DNA of 64,000 bases. It comes from Lingula anatina. Taxonomy: Eukaryota > Brachiopoda > Lingulata > Lingulida > Lingulidae. This document shows positions 38,416 to 49,200 of this stretch, one piece after another (within the stretch, counting starts at the first letter, position 1; every line of letters begins with the position of its first letter). Made by a program: the position numbers and the translations under genes. The stretch lies in NCBI RefSeq assembly GCF_001039355.2, contig NW_019775491.1, positions 987,740 to 1,051,739 of the forward strand, written 5' to 3'. A model generated the notes under the pieces. That model saw only the letters and a program-made list of their open reading frames with translations, was not told the origin of the DNA and searched no databases.

Positions 38416-38621
38416 CCATAGATTTTTAGATCGATCTATCCCTGTGGGGAGTCTCACTAGATTACTGTCAGCTTGGCCGGCTTAAGCGTCTGTCCCGCCT
38501 ACTAAAAGCTGTAAGGTGGTAATTAACTATGGTGTCCGCTCGGCTGACTGCAATTTAGCTTGACCCCCAGGGAGTTAGGTCGATCTAAAACTTAACCTTT
38601 AGATCGATCTAAATCTCTGGG
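38416..38621. mobile_element. Palindromic MITE, copy A
   Basis: About 206 bp with ends of the type CCATAGATTTTTAGATCGATC and its complement. It is near-identical over most of its length to 58864-59068 (shared block GTGGGGAGTCTCACTAGATT ... CAGGGAGTTAGG). It is non-coding, with an internal GGCCGG core. A divergent relative is at 17721-17917. Confidence 0.9.
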
Positions 38622-38882
38622 AAAGCACCCTTACTCTTTGGTTCAGACAGCTCCTTAGTTCAGACAGAGAATTATATCGTCTACGATATAATTCCCTTGT
38701 TCAGATCACGATTTAGAATGAAATCCTTCAGTTAGCAAGAACAGCATCTGTCTTTAGGCCTACTCACTATTATTTATTTATTTTTTTATTACAAACCAAA
38801 GGTATAAAAAGGCCAAAAAATTAAAAACATCCATTTAATATCGTGAATTAGTACGGGGGGATTAATGATTATTATATAATGC

Positions 38883-38884
38883 TA

Positions 38885-38946
<62 letters not shown>
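38883..38946. repeat. ATT trinucleotide microsatellite
   Basis: More than 20 uninterrupted TTA units, the longest simple repeat in the window. Intergenic. Confidence 0.97.
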
Positions 38947-39952
38947 GCTTTTACATGCGTCGATCACGACAATGAGCAAGAAGGTGCATGTAGGCCTATA
39001 TATTTGTTTGAATTTAGATTATAAAAACATGTTGCCTCATTCAACATCAAACGTAAAAAAAAAAAAGTAATACTAAATACCTATATATGTGAGCTTGTAG
39101 CCTATTTGTTTTCACGGTAGGCCTACATACCATAATCGTTTAGTTTTCATGCACGTTTTTAACCGCCAGTTTTACCAATTTTCTTTGTATTAGGAATATT
39201 AACCATGAGTGAAATACCGTATTTGACTAACGAGCTCTGCTTCAAAAGCAAACAAACCCATTCATGACCAACAGTATTTATGGGGCACTGCATTTATTTG
39301 GGAAAATTAACCTGCGTGCATGGTACTTGGTTATGCAAGCATTTTACAGTTGAAGGAACAACAGGAGGGATAATGTTATGAAAATAATGCAGTAAAGATC
39401 ATAAATAAAGATCGGGATAGGACAACAAAGGGAAAAGAAGAAAAGGTATAGAATAATTACCACTATTGTGCTTGTCCCAGCAACATGTACAAATGAAGTG
39501 ACCGCGTGGAAAAACAGCCAGTGATCCGTTGCTGGCAGTGTTACAACAGTGTTACAAGGGAAAGAAGAGAGGAAATTAAGGGTAAAGATGCCACGTTATC
39601 GATTCTTGCTAGGAGATTTACCGATGTTTGAATACCAAGTACCAGGCAAGTTTTTCTGCAAATAGCGATAGTCCCACAGGTACGACCATCAAATAAAACG
39701 ACGAAGTTTATTGACATAGCACTGAATACGATGCTAAGCCGACCCCAGCTACTTGAAAGAGATTGATCCCGATCATCACCATAACAACGTTTACATAGTC
39801 TACCTGAATTCACGACAGGAAGAATACAGGTGCTCGTTTGTGTTCGGAACCAGTGTCTGTAGCACGTATTGATTATGGAAACGACATTCCGTTCTGGATT
39901 TGTTCGGTCTATTTTAATAAAACTGCTAGGTGATAACACAGATGCACAGTTG

Positions 39953-39988
39953 TATAAAGGAGTGTGACATTTCCAGCGTATTTCAGTC
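39953..39988 (+). promoter_or_regulatory. TATA box and initiator of the orphan gene
   Basis: TATAAA at 39953-39958 is followed 30 bases later by TCAGTC (39983-39988), a standard metazoan initiator. Downstream, a 5' UTR exon ends at 40012 (GTAAG before GTAAGATC), and a pyrimidine tract plus CAG (41014-41031) opens the coding exon. The spacing is that of a focused TATA promoter, the only one of this kind seen in the window. Confidence 0.7.
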
Positions 39989-41077
39989 ATACTCTAGTCG
40001 CTGTCTTGTAAGGTAAGATCAATACGATGTAAAGTATTATGTGGCTTTAACCACAGCGTAGAAAAATTCTACCCGTTTTTTTATTATTATAATTATTTTA
40101 TTCAGTAGATTTTTAATGCGAGAGGAAATAAATACGTCACAGTGTGTGTTACAATGGTTGCAAGGTGTAGCTCTAAATAAGCAAGGGGTCTATGTCAATA
40201 CTCGCAAATCAGGGCAAATTGAGGACCAGAAACGGGTTCACTTTAAAAAAATGAACACAGATTGGTATTTAAAACAAGTTTGAAATCATAATCGAGAACG
40301 ACAGTGGCCGAATATTGAGGAAGTGGTAAGTGACCAAAGATAACGGAGGCACGTATTCCATTCTATCTTTATTTGAGTACAGGGTATTGGCAAATTTAGA
40401 TAAAGGTGAATGTGATAGGATAGGTTAGTCTCAAGCCTCGCCTGAATCTCTCTCTATCACCACACAAGTATTTTTTAATTTAGTAACAAACAAGGCGGAG
40501 ACTATACAATGTTATTAGATTCTGAATCATTATGGGTGTCTCGCTCTTCAGGAAGGTTTTAACGCACTGTAAAAAGAGATTGAAAGTAGAACCTCAGTCA
40601 ACGCAAATGATCATGTGTTTCACACTATCCATATTTTAAATATATTTCGAACCGTAACGTTCTATGGTTATTTGTAGTTAACAACACATATTGTCATAAT
40701 ATTTGCTTGACGGATTAAATGTTAGAAAACATCTTCAAGTCCCAAACATCTCCAGCCGGTTACTAATATTTATTGTTGATTTAACTGATATCAATAATCT
40801 AAACTGCTAAATGATACGTATACATGATATAGCGTTAAAATATGAAAACCGTGTAAATGTCCTTCAGAAAAAAGCCCTCATTATTCTCTACTTGCGATCC
40901 TTCGGTTTTTAAATTAGTTTTTAATCAATATTGTCACTATTCAGAGCGCTTGAATCCCATAGTTGATATAACTTTGTTTTAAGAACTAATGTCTAGTATG
41001 TTATTACAAGTTTTCTCTCATTTCATTTCAGGTGAATATATACCAAAACAGGGGTTATCAAAGCGAATTCCTCCAAC

Positions 41078-42088
41078 ATGAGTTCTATGTACATCCGCAT
41101 TCAAAAAGACACTCCGTCGTCTAAAATGTATGGCTTTCAAAAACTTCACTGGGACGACATCAAGATGATAACGAGTAGGATGCAAAAGCACACCTTTAAC
41201 TCCAGATTAGGACTGAATGAAATGGCGCAGTGCAAAGCAACACAGGGTAGGCCCTCACACTCATCTCCATCGCCAGTAACTTGCGATCGGCAGAGGAAAG
41301 TGAAACACCGGCACGCAGGGTCTCACAGTGGAGGCGACTACTGGCAAGGATACCAATTACAACATTACGACTCGGACCAGGAAGATGACGATTCCAACCT
41401 TCACAGCGACCAAATGACGCAAAACTCGTTGCACTCTCCCCCAAGCGCATCATCTTTTACCAACAGGAAAATGTCAAAAAAGAACATAGACCGGATAGTT
41501 AATCGCCTGTACTCAACCCCGACTTTGAGCAGTGCTCTCGCTGCTTCGGGTGTGGGTTATTACTGTGACGTGACTAACATGGACCCAGTGGCAAAGTATG
41601 CAATAACCAAACCACGCCCAAAGTCAGCCCCTGTGCCCAGTGGAAGTGCAGGTACACTGCTCTTCCAGCGCCCCACGACAGCTTACAGAGGAAAGCAAGT
41701 AGGATCCTGTCAGTTTTGCGATGACGACAAAACTGACAAATCCGTTTTTGAAAGAAATTATTCAGACGATAAAGTTTACTTCGAAAGTGAACTGGAAGAG
41801 ATAGTTGAACGTATCCGCACACCTACCCACGCAAGCGAAGGTGGGATCCCAAAGTGTAAGAAAAGCACTCCCTTTGTACTAGAACATAAGGTTATTGCAG
41901 CAGAGCCCGAACCGAAATCATTTGATTTTAGACCAAGAAAGAAACGTAAAACGAAAGAGGAACCATTACCCCTCATAAGCGGTCTAAGAAGAAGTGCAAA
42001 TGTGTCAGAAATAGTCAACAGGCTGTATACGCCTCAAAAGAGAACTGCAACTGCATGTACTCCAGTTTCTTATCCAACTGCTCGTTGA
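41078..42088 (+). CDS. Unrecognised 336-residue protein with repeated IVxRLYxP motif
   Basis: A single coding exon, probably spliced to a 29-base 5' UTR exon (39984-40012). I do not recognise the family. It has no signal peptide or membrane segment and is largely hydrophilic, with an acidic Asp/Glu/His/Ser patch (about 97-111), a KPRPKSAP stretch (178-185) and a basic block RPRKKRKTKEE (285-295) that could be a nuclear signal. A motif recurs: NIDRIVNRLYSTPT (136-149), ELEEIVERIRTPTH (238-251), NVSEIVNRLYTPQK (308-321), with a weak fourth DDIKMITSRMQKHT (26-39). Each has a short amphipathic helix followed by Thr-Pro or Ser-Thr-Pro. RPKSA and RPTTA strings are common in ciliary and microtubule-associated proteins; that role is only a guess. 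Codon use and the promoter support a real gene. Confidence 0.8.
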   Translation: MSSMYIRIQKDTPSSKMYGFQKLHWDDIKMITSRMQKHTFNSRLGLNEMAQCKATQGRPSHSSPSPVTCDRQRKVKHRHAGSHSGGDYWQGYQLQHYDSDQEDDDSNLHSDQMTQNSLHSPPSASSFTNRKMSKKNIDRIVNRLYSTPTLSSALAASGVGYYCDVTNMDPVAKYAITKPRPKSAPVPSGSAGTLLFQRPTTAYRGKQVGSCQFCDDDKTDKSVFERNYSDDKVYFESELEEIVERIRTPTHASEGGIPKCKKSTPFVLEHKVIAAEPEPKSFDFRPRKKRKTKEEPLPLISGLRRSANVSEIVNRLYTPQKRTATACTPVSYPTAR

Positions 42089-42353
42089 ACTTGGGTGAAA
42101 TGTACCGTCGTGTTCATTGAAATCGAATCATTGAAACTTTTGCGGTTTTATCGCTAGTCAAATTGTTCCACGCAAACGATCGTAAAAGACAAAGTTGGGC
42201 TCAACACATTAAGGCATTTTCAGTTTTAGATTTGTGAGGTACAATACATAAAGGGATGTGGTCAGTTTCCACTGGTGCATGGTGTGAAAAGATCCTATAT
42301 ACCTTTCTAGTCATTAACTGACTTTGAATAGTGTTGCAATATCTTATGCATGT

Positions 42354-42359
42354 AATAAA
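42354..42359 (+). terminator. Poly(A) signal of the orphan gene
   Basis: AATAAA about 265 bases after the stop codon. Confidence 0.6.
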
Positions 42360-42623
42360 AGCAAGAAAAGTGATCATATCCATTTCAACTATTTTATTAA
42401 TGTAATATTATATGGATTGAAAAATTATAATAGCAAGGCATAATTTTTTTTTACAGAAACTCATCATTCTAAGCACACACAGTTTTACTGAGCAGGGTGG
42501 GGCGTTTCATCGCTTTCGATTTATTTCGATCTTTTGGGAATTTGATAGCAATATCTTAGAATTGAAATCTTTTTATCAAATTCACCATTCTATGGGTGGC
42601 TTTTGCGGCAGTGCTTTTACAAC

Positions 42624-42845
42624 CTACGGTAAGGCAAAATATTGTAGAGCACAGAAATCTTGTCCCTGTGGGAAAAGGACGTGCGACCTTCTTGTTTCTG
42701 GTGTTAAGTCGTCATAAAATTCCACAGTCCTTTCTACCGCTTTTCTAGTAAGGCGAAACTTAACAAAAATGTCACTGTCGGTGGTGGACTTTAAAAAATA
42801 CTCTCCAAGGTGAAACTTTCGCGGTGTGTCGCCATCCGATGACAC
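42624..42845 (-). pseudogene. PIF/Harbinger (HARBI1-like) transposase N-terminal fragment
   Basis: A 73-residue frame contains SDIFVKFRLTRKAVERTVEF, then TPETRRSHVLFPQGQDFCAL and QYFALP. This is the pattern of the helical N-terminal region of Harbinger/HARBI1 transposases (FRLTREAV ... R..ALSP..Q...ALRF.ATG). The frame stops just where the helix-turn-helix should follow, and no DDE domain is seen in the next several hundred bases. It lies between the convergent orphan gene and TRMO. Most likely it is a decayed transposon; a spliced first exon is possible but unsupported. Confidence 0.55.
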
Positions 42846-42992
42846 CGGTTAGCAGTCAATATATTTCATGAAGACAAAACACAGTAACTAAGCAGCCTTT
42901 TATTTCATTTCTTAAGCATGCGTATGATTAGTCCAAGGTCTGACCACCTCACTTATTAGCCAGTGGTGGGACAATAACGATAGCTCCGTGAA

Positions 42993-43083
42993 ATGCACCC
43001 GAGCTTCAGAGATAACTTGAAACGTACCTCTACACTATGTGATACCCTTGCCGTTTTAAGTCTCTGAAGCTCAGGGTGCGCGT
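42993..43083. repeat. Imperfect inverted repeat, arms about 28 bp
   Basis: GCACCCGAGCTTCAGAGA (from 42995) pairs with TCTCTGAAGCTCAGGGTGC (43061-43079), with one bulged base and partial pairing further in. It lies between the Harbinger remnant and the TRMO stop codon and may be a MITE remnant. Confidence 0.75.
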
Positions 43084-43129
43084 TTGCATAAGTTGACAGA
43101 AAATGTGAGTGCTACAGCATCAACTTTTT

Positions 43130-44490
43130 TTATTTATTTGTCTCCTCTGATTCAAGTTCTGTCAGATAAGTCAGCTTAGAAAGGCTAACAGGTTTAACTT
43201 TCAAAACTTCAGCCACATTAACATCGTCATCAAACCAAGCCGTCACATGAAATGAATCAATGGCAAAATAATACAGTTTGTCAGTACACTTCGTCCTTCG
43301 GTATGGTGACCTTGGATCTGCTTGTAAAATTTTTGCTATGGCATTTTTTGCATCTTGTACAGAATCAAAGTGAGAAAATACATAATGGGGGTTAGATGAG
43401 CTTTTAGAAAACATTTCAAGTTCCTTCGTGGCAGTGGGGCTAAATCTCACATCAAGTTTTGAAATGGGTGGAGCTGAAATCCACCCAGCTTGTGTTATAG
43501 CTTCAGCGGAGGTCAGCAGATCACTACTCAGTTTTTCTTCCTTGACGTTCATTTGAGTTTGGAAAGCTGTATTTTCATCACTTAAACTGGTATCTGTGAT
43601 ACAAACGTTATCCAATTGTGACTCTCCCTGTTGGTTTTTATCACCACCACGTGACATACACATTTCTGTGGGTTGTAAAAATGACATTTCATCTTTTATG
43701 CCAATATTTTTACTGTGAACATCACTATCAAGTTGAAAGCATTGTTTAATTTCCTTGTTCACATCAGACGCCCCTTGCTGCTCGTGTTGCCCATAAGATC
43801 TAGGAAGATCATAGTCATATATGTATGGTTTGATGTCCAACACAGGAGTTCCATCTAGCATATCTATCCCTGAGATATATATTGTAGCACCTGAAAAAAA
43901 AAGTCTGAATTCCTTTGCATTCTTTTACACATTATCACTTTTAAAAAAACTAAAATTATACTTTTTATGTACATGTATAATTACTTAATGTATATTTTAT
44001 AGATACTCTTCAATTCCTTTAAATAACATACCTTCTATCTTTTCAATTTTGGCCAACGTCAGCCCAATAGGGTTTGGGCGATATGGACTTCTCGTTGAAA
44101 AAACTCCAACTTTCACACCATTCAGTCTCGGTGGTCTAACTTTGGCTTTTGTGTATTTGTTATTATTCATGTGAAACAAAAACATAACCCTGGAAGACAA
44201 ATATCCAGTGCAATGGCATATACCTATAATTATCAATTCAATTTCATCGTTTTACAAAATCTTTCCTATAATATGTTGAGAGAAAAAGTTCTTGAAGAGA
44301 AAAAAGATGTTTATCATACCACTTACCATATGTGTGAAAATGCTTCCAAACCATCTAATGCATGCTCTGGATTTGGAAATACTGACTTAAGGATTGTCAG
44401 AGAGCCTTTGGACTGGGCACAAATGGATGGCTGTCTGGGGGTGCCATTCTTCTGTTTGAAAGGGGAGCTGATAAAACCAATAGGATTCAT
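43130..44490 (-). CDS. TRMO: tRNA (t6A37) N6-methyltransferase TRMO
   Basis: TRMO uses S-adenosylmethionine to methylate t6A at position 37 of tRNA-Ser(GCU). Exons 44490-44327, 44189-44032 and 43890-43130 join in phase to 360 residues (human 441). The TsaA/UPF0066 domain fills the N-terminal half: NGTPRQPSIC, HALDGLEAFSHIW, VKVGVFSTRSPYRPNPIGLT (about 79-98) and GIDMLDGTPVLDIKPYI (about 115-131), the family's SAM-binding signatures. A poorly conserved linker precedes the metazoan C-terminal domain (about 225-355: LDVRFSPTA, ADPRSPYRR, LYYFAIDSFHVTAWF). The start is uncertain. The frame is open upstream only to a stop at 44508, and an alternative acceptor (44505) could join a 50-base candidate exon at 44798-44847, adding N-terminal residues. 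AATAAA overlaps the stop codon. Confidence 0.94.
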
Positions 44491-44847
44491 CTGGACTTTT
44501 TTCACTCAAAACTGAAAGAAATAAGTTAAACACAGCTGCATATTCTCTAAAAAAATTAAGAAGCCCATGAAAGGCTAACAGGCTGGAGTAATACCAGCCT
44601 GGTTATAAAAATCCTGGCACTTTTAATATATCCCCTAGCAGGAAGTTCATGCATTAACACGCCTACTGATGATTTTGGGTATGTACACTTTGTTAAGGCA
44701 TGAAAGCAAAGGCCTTAATAATTGTAAAATGACGACCAGAGGCACTTTTGCAGTGTCCCCCCCCTCTCCCCACATATAACTACTTGATTTTCTGTACCTT
44801 TCTCTAAATTATTTTGTGCAATGATTCTGAGCAGTATTTCTGCTATT

Positions 44848-46259
44848 CTGAAAATAAATAAATAAAAAAACAATCAAATAAAATAAGCATGGCAATTAAT
44901 TCATTTACCTATTTAATAATGTTTTTAACATGAAACATTAAGGTATCCAAGAGGCATCACTGGGGTAAAAATCAATTTAATTGCTGTAATTATTACTCAA
45001 AGATAAAAAAGTTTTTAAAAAATTCCAAACAAAATTATTTAAATAGCAGAGACATTGATCAAAGTTACCACATGACTTAATTTTGATTAAGATTAAAAAT
45101 TAGAGAGTTATTGAGTGGGGAACCCGGAAAGTACTGGTACCGAAAAAGTACATGTACAGTATACCGACCAGTTTGCGCATCAACCGGGAGCTCCCAGAAT
45201 TATATCTTACATCTCATCTCCTCAACTCGCACACTCCAGTTTCCCCGTCAACAGTGCTAAGTTAACACCTGACATTCGTGTCATACATTCCCAATTACTT
45301 TCAAATCTATGATGTTCAATATACTTCCTTTAAATTCCAGCTATGCGTTGAAATTGATCAGTGCGTCTGCTAATTTTCGAGCCAAGAGCAAACGTTTTTT
45401 TTTTTTTTTCAAGTGGAGAACAGTGGTTGCTGTCAGTACTGATGCTCAGCAAAGTGTCTGGGGTAATCCTATGGAGAGGGTCGAAACGGCTATTTTACGA
45501 TAGTACGATAGTACTGTACTCAACGTAGACACTCAAAAATTTAACGTTATCGGACAGGGGTAATAGGGCGCAGCCATATTAGAAATACCCGGATGAAGTA
45601 AAGGAAGTTGCGTACATATCTGCGTAGTGATCATGACAACAGTTAATTGTAGGACAAGTAATTAGACCTTAACAGACAAAATGTGAACCGAAATTTGACG
45701 TTTAACGTGAAGATTAGCCACTGGTATGTTTTTTCCATTGTATCTGATGAAAGAGAAACAATAACATGTAAGAAATTAACTGTTTAGGAGAGTAAAATTG
45801 GTGGTCGCCAAGATAAACAAGATGGCCGTGTCCAGTGGCGGAGATGTCAAACAGAAGTAGACGCACATCGTTTAATGTTAAATTATGTAATTAAGATGTA
45901 AAAAAAATGTTTTTTTTCTAGGTCAAGTATGTATTTTATAGTTTTGAAGTTATGACACTTTTAAACTTACAGCCAGAACCTGCAAATTAGAACTTGTACA
46001 ATTTGTAGTTGTTCAGAAGCACTGGCAGTGCTTTCCAAGTAGTTAGCACGAAAAGCAATCCTGTTTACGGTTTCTGATATGTATGCTGTGCTAACGCATG
46101 AACTTTGTGCTAGCAAGAGGACTATGAATGAACTAACAGAGACTCAAATATTTCACCAGTAGCTAGCCTTTGACTGATAAGTATTAACTTTTGTACATGT
46201 ACAGGTACTAGTACAGTTTCTCACTTTTAACAGGCATGTATGGTTGATTTTCAAGCAAA
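44848..46259. other. Region between TRMO (-) and CCDC87 (+)
   Basis: Head-to-head spacing of about 1.4-1.8 kb. No further coding exon is certain. The 5' exon(s) of TRMO probably lie here on the minus strand and the untranslated start of CCDC87 on the plus strand. It includes a CpG-richer patch around 45540-45860 (GATGGCCGTGTCCAGTGGCG near 45822) that could be the shared promoter. Confidence 0.4.
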
Positions 46260-49200
46260 ATGGCAAATCTTAAAACTCCGCGAAGTGCAGGAATGAAGTT
46301 CCAATTCACAAAACAAAAGAAGCCATTTGCCTCGGAAAAGCGAGAAGATGATACCTATCCAATGACAAATTTCCCTGTAACACAGGTAATATAAATGTTA
46401 GTTTTATGTAAGGAATATAACAATAGAAATTGATTTTATTGAAGTCATTGCTTATATCCTAATAAGTAAAATGCCTTCATTTTATAACATAGTGTATTGT
46501 ACTTTTAATAGTGGAGAACAATTAATGGCTGTACCACAATACTGATACCAGCAGAACAAACTTTCTTTCTTTCTTTCTTTCTTTTGTCAGTTAATTTTTG
46601 ATTTTCAATAAAAAAAACCATAACAATATGTATTATTTTAATATATTTCAGGAGGAAATCAAAGACCGTTATGAAGGTGTCATGGGTCCTCTTAGTATAT
46701 TTGCGCCTTATCCACATGAAGATGGTTAGTAGAAATGTAGGAATTCAGTAGTACGTAGTAGTAGAAATAGTAGAAATAGGAGTATTATTTATGTTAATCA
46801 TTTATCTTAAATAAATACACATTGTGTTACAGTAATCAACATTTTTTTTTTGGTTCAGAGGTATGATTAGGTGTTACAAAATATGTTCTTGAACAATAAA
46901 TCAAAAGTGATATAAATGGTTTTTGCAATATGTTTGTTCCAGAGCCCCCTCCAGAAACAATACAAATGGAAAGACCAGTTACACCCATTGATGTATGTAT
47001 GGTGTTTATAAAAGCAATTAATGTAACAGTATGTGTGAAAAAAAAATTATTTTGATGTGAAGATTTTTTATATGTATAAAATTGGACGGCTTGAATACAT
47101 ATTATCATCAATGTATTACATTAAAACATATAGAATATAGAACTTGATTGGTTAAAAGAGATTGATAAAGTATGTTTAGTATAGATAATCGTTACTTAAA
47201 CAATAATTCAATCAAAACAAAGCATTTCAATGAAACATTTGTCCTTAATTACAGGAGGAAATCAAAGCCCCACCATCTGATTTCAATGTTTTAAGAAAAT
47301 ACATTCGTAGGAGGGTGGCTGCTAAGCCAGAGGTCCAGCATCTGACCATAGAAGAACAACAAAGTTTGGTAGGTGTTGTCTTTCAATATATTTCTGTGGA
47401 AACACCTTTAAGATTGAAACCGGAGACAATGTAATTTTTTTTCTTCTATGATAATATTTGTATGGTTTGTAAAAAGGTTGAACATGCAAAGATAAAAACT
47501 CTTGAAAAATATTTCATAATTTCTTCAAATTATGCATTTGTATAAATAACCTGAATTGTGCTTTATAGTTGAATTGATATTTACTCTAAGTAAAGTAATA
47601 GGATTTCTTATTATCTAGGCTGGTGTTCTGGTTGGTGAGGTAAATGGAATATGGAGAGACATCAGGAGACAAGTAGATGATCCATTTCTGGTAAAAATGG
47701 CTTTGAAGCAAGCAATTTAAGTAAACACTGGTAAAATTTCTTGATGATTTGTAATCATTTTTTGTGACTTATGAGTAAATAAATGGAATTGTATTTTGAA
47801 GAAAAATGTAAATCTGTTTTAACATTAATATTTAAGAATATTTTATTTTTTCAGACACCAGAGCAAAACAAAGAGTTACAGAGAAGAATCACTGTTCATA
47901 TTGTGACTGTCTGTGAAAAATTGTTCAAGCATTTTTTAGAAAAAGCACAAAGTAAGAGTACTCAGTAGTTATGTTTTTCATAATGCTACATTTCTTAGCA
48001 GATTTGTGCAGTTGGTTTTAGCTTGTGTGTGTGTGTGTGTGGAAAAAGTTCATCTAACTTATCAAATTCATGTGATTTATGTCAATTCCATGCATAATTT
48101 AAATCTTTCATTTTTTCTTCCAGTTTTGAACAAAAGGGGTGTCTTCAGTGGTCCTGCAAACATGAGTAGACTCAAAGCACAGCTTGCTTTGGATGCTGAC
48201 AAATAGTAAGAATTTATGCATTTTACAATTCATCATTTTTTGAAAAAACTTAAATGCTGATGCATATTTACCCACTATCACCTGATAAAACATAAAAGTA
48301 TTGAAAATATGAAAATATGGTCAGAGTTTGCATGTTACAGAGGCATTTATTTTCAGTTTGAATATCCTCACTATAAGAAGATACATAGTTGGAGATCTAA
48401 GAAGACAAGCAGAAGATATAGAGGATGAATCTGAGGAGTACATCTATCCCAGTAAAAAGGAGTCCATGGTAGAAGAAGCTGTCCCAGAAATATCATTCAA
48501 AGGACTGGTAAGTTTACCTTTCTGATGTACGTGATATAAGGCGGTATTGTATAAATGGATGTCTTTAAGTTGTTTTTAGATTTTTCACTAATTTTCATTA
48601 TTACTGAATTTTGGTGCTAAAAGAAATGTTGAGAAAGAATCCTGTGCTGTGCTGCAAACCAGGGGCAGAAGAGTGCCCAGGCTGAATTATGAAAGAAATG
48701 TACAGTTATGTGAGTTAGCCAGTGATGGTAAAAACTATTTTCAGGTCTTTCCTAACATATATAAGTTGTATAATGTACAGCATTACAGACCCTTACAGAC
48801 AATCCAAGTTCCTTTGGAAAATATTGCTCAATTTCACTGTTTTCTCTCTTAACTGAACATCGGCATTGTAACTAAAATGTTCATGTCTTTGAGATCATTA
48901 ATATTCCCAAACTCTCATCTTTTTTAGTTTAACAGATAATCTGTTATAAAACTACACACTTTATGTTTCTAATGCACGTGGTGTCAGTAATTGTAATATT
49001 GGTAATTGGTCCAGTGGTTAATCATTAACAATTATATCTGTTTGTTATATATGGTACAGTGTACATTTGTATATGTTTGTTGTAAACGTTTGCATGTTTG
49101 TGAAATGTTAATAGTGTTGTTTAATTTTGCACAGTTGCCTCCAGGAATGGTAAGTGTCACAGCTCACTAACCCATCTGGTGGAGTTGACTAAACCCTGTG

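Larger units (their letters stand above)
37920..39952. other. Intergenic region between NEIL1 (-) and the orphan gene (+)
   Basis: Two kilobases between divergent genes. It contains a palindromic MITE (38416-38621), an ATT microsatellite (38883-38946) and short tetranucleotide runs (TTTA near 38119). A minus-strand frame of 149 codons at 39541-39990 overlaps the orphan gene's promoter and has no family resemblance. Confidence 0.6.

Noticed and set aside
39541-39990. Minus-strand open frame of 149 codons
   Set aside because: It overlaps the TATA box and initiator of the orphan gene, resembles no family, and has no splice partners.
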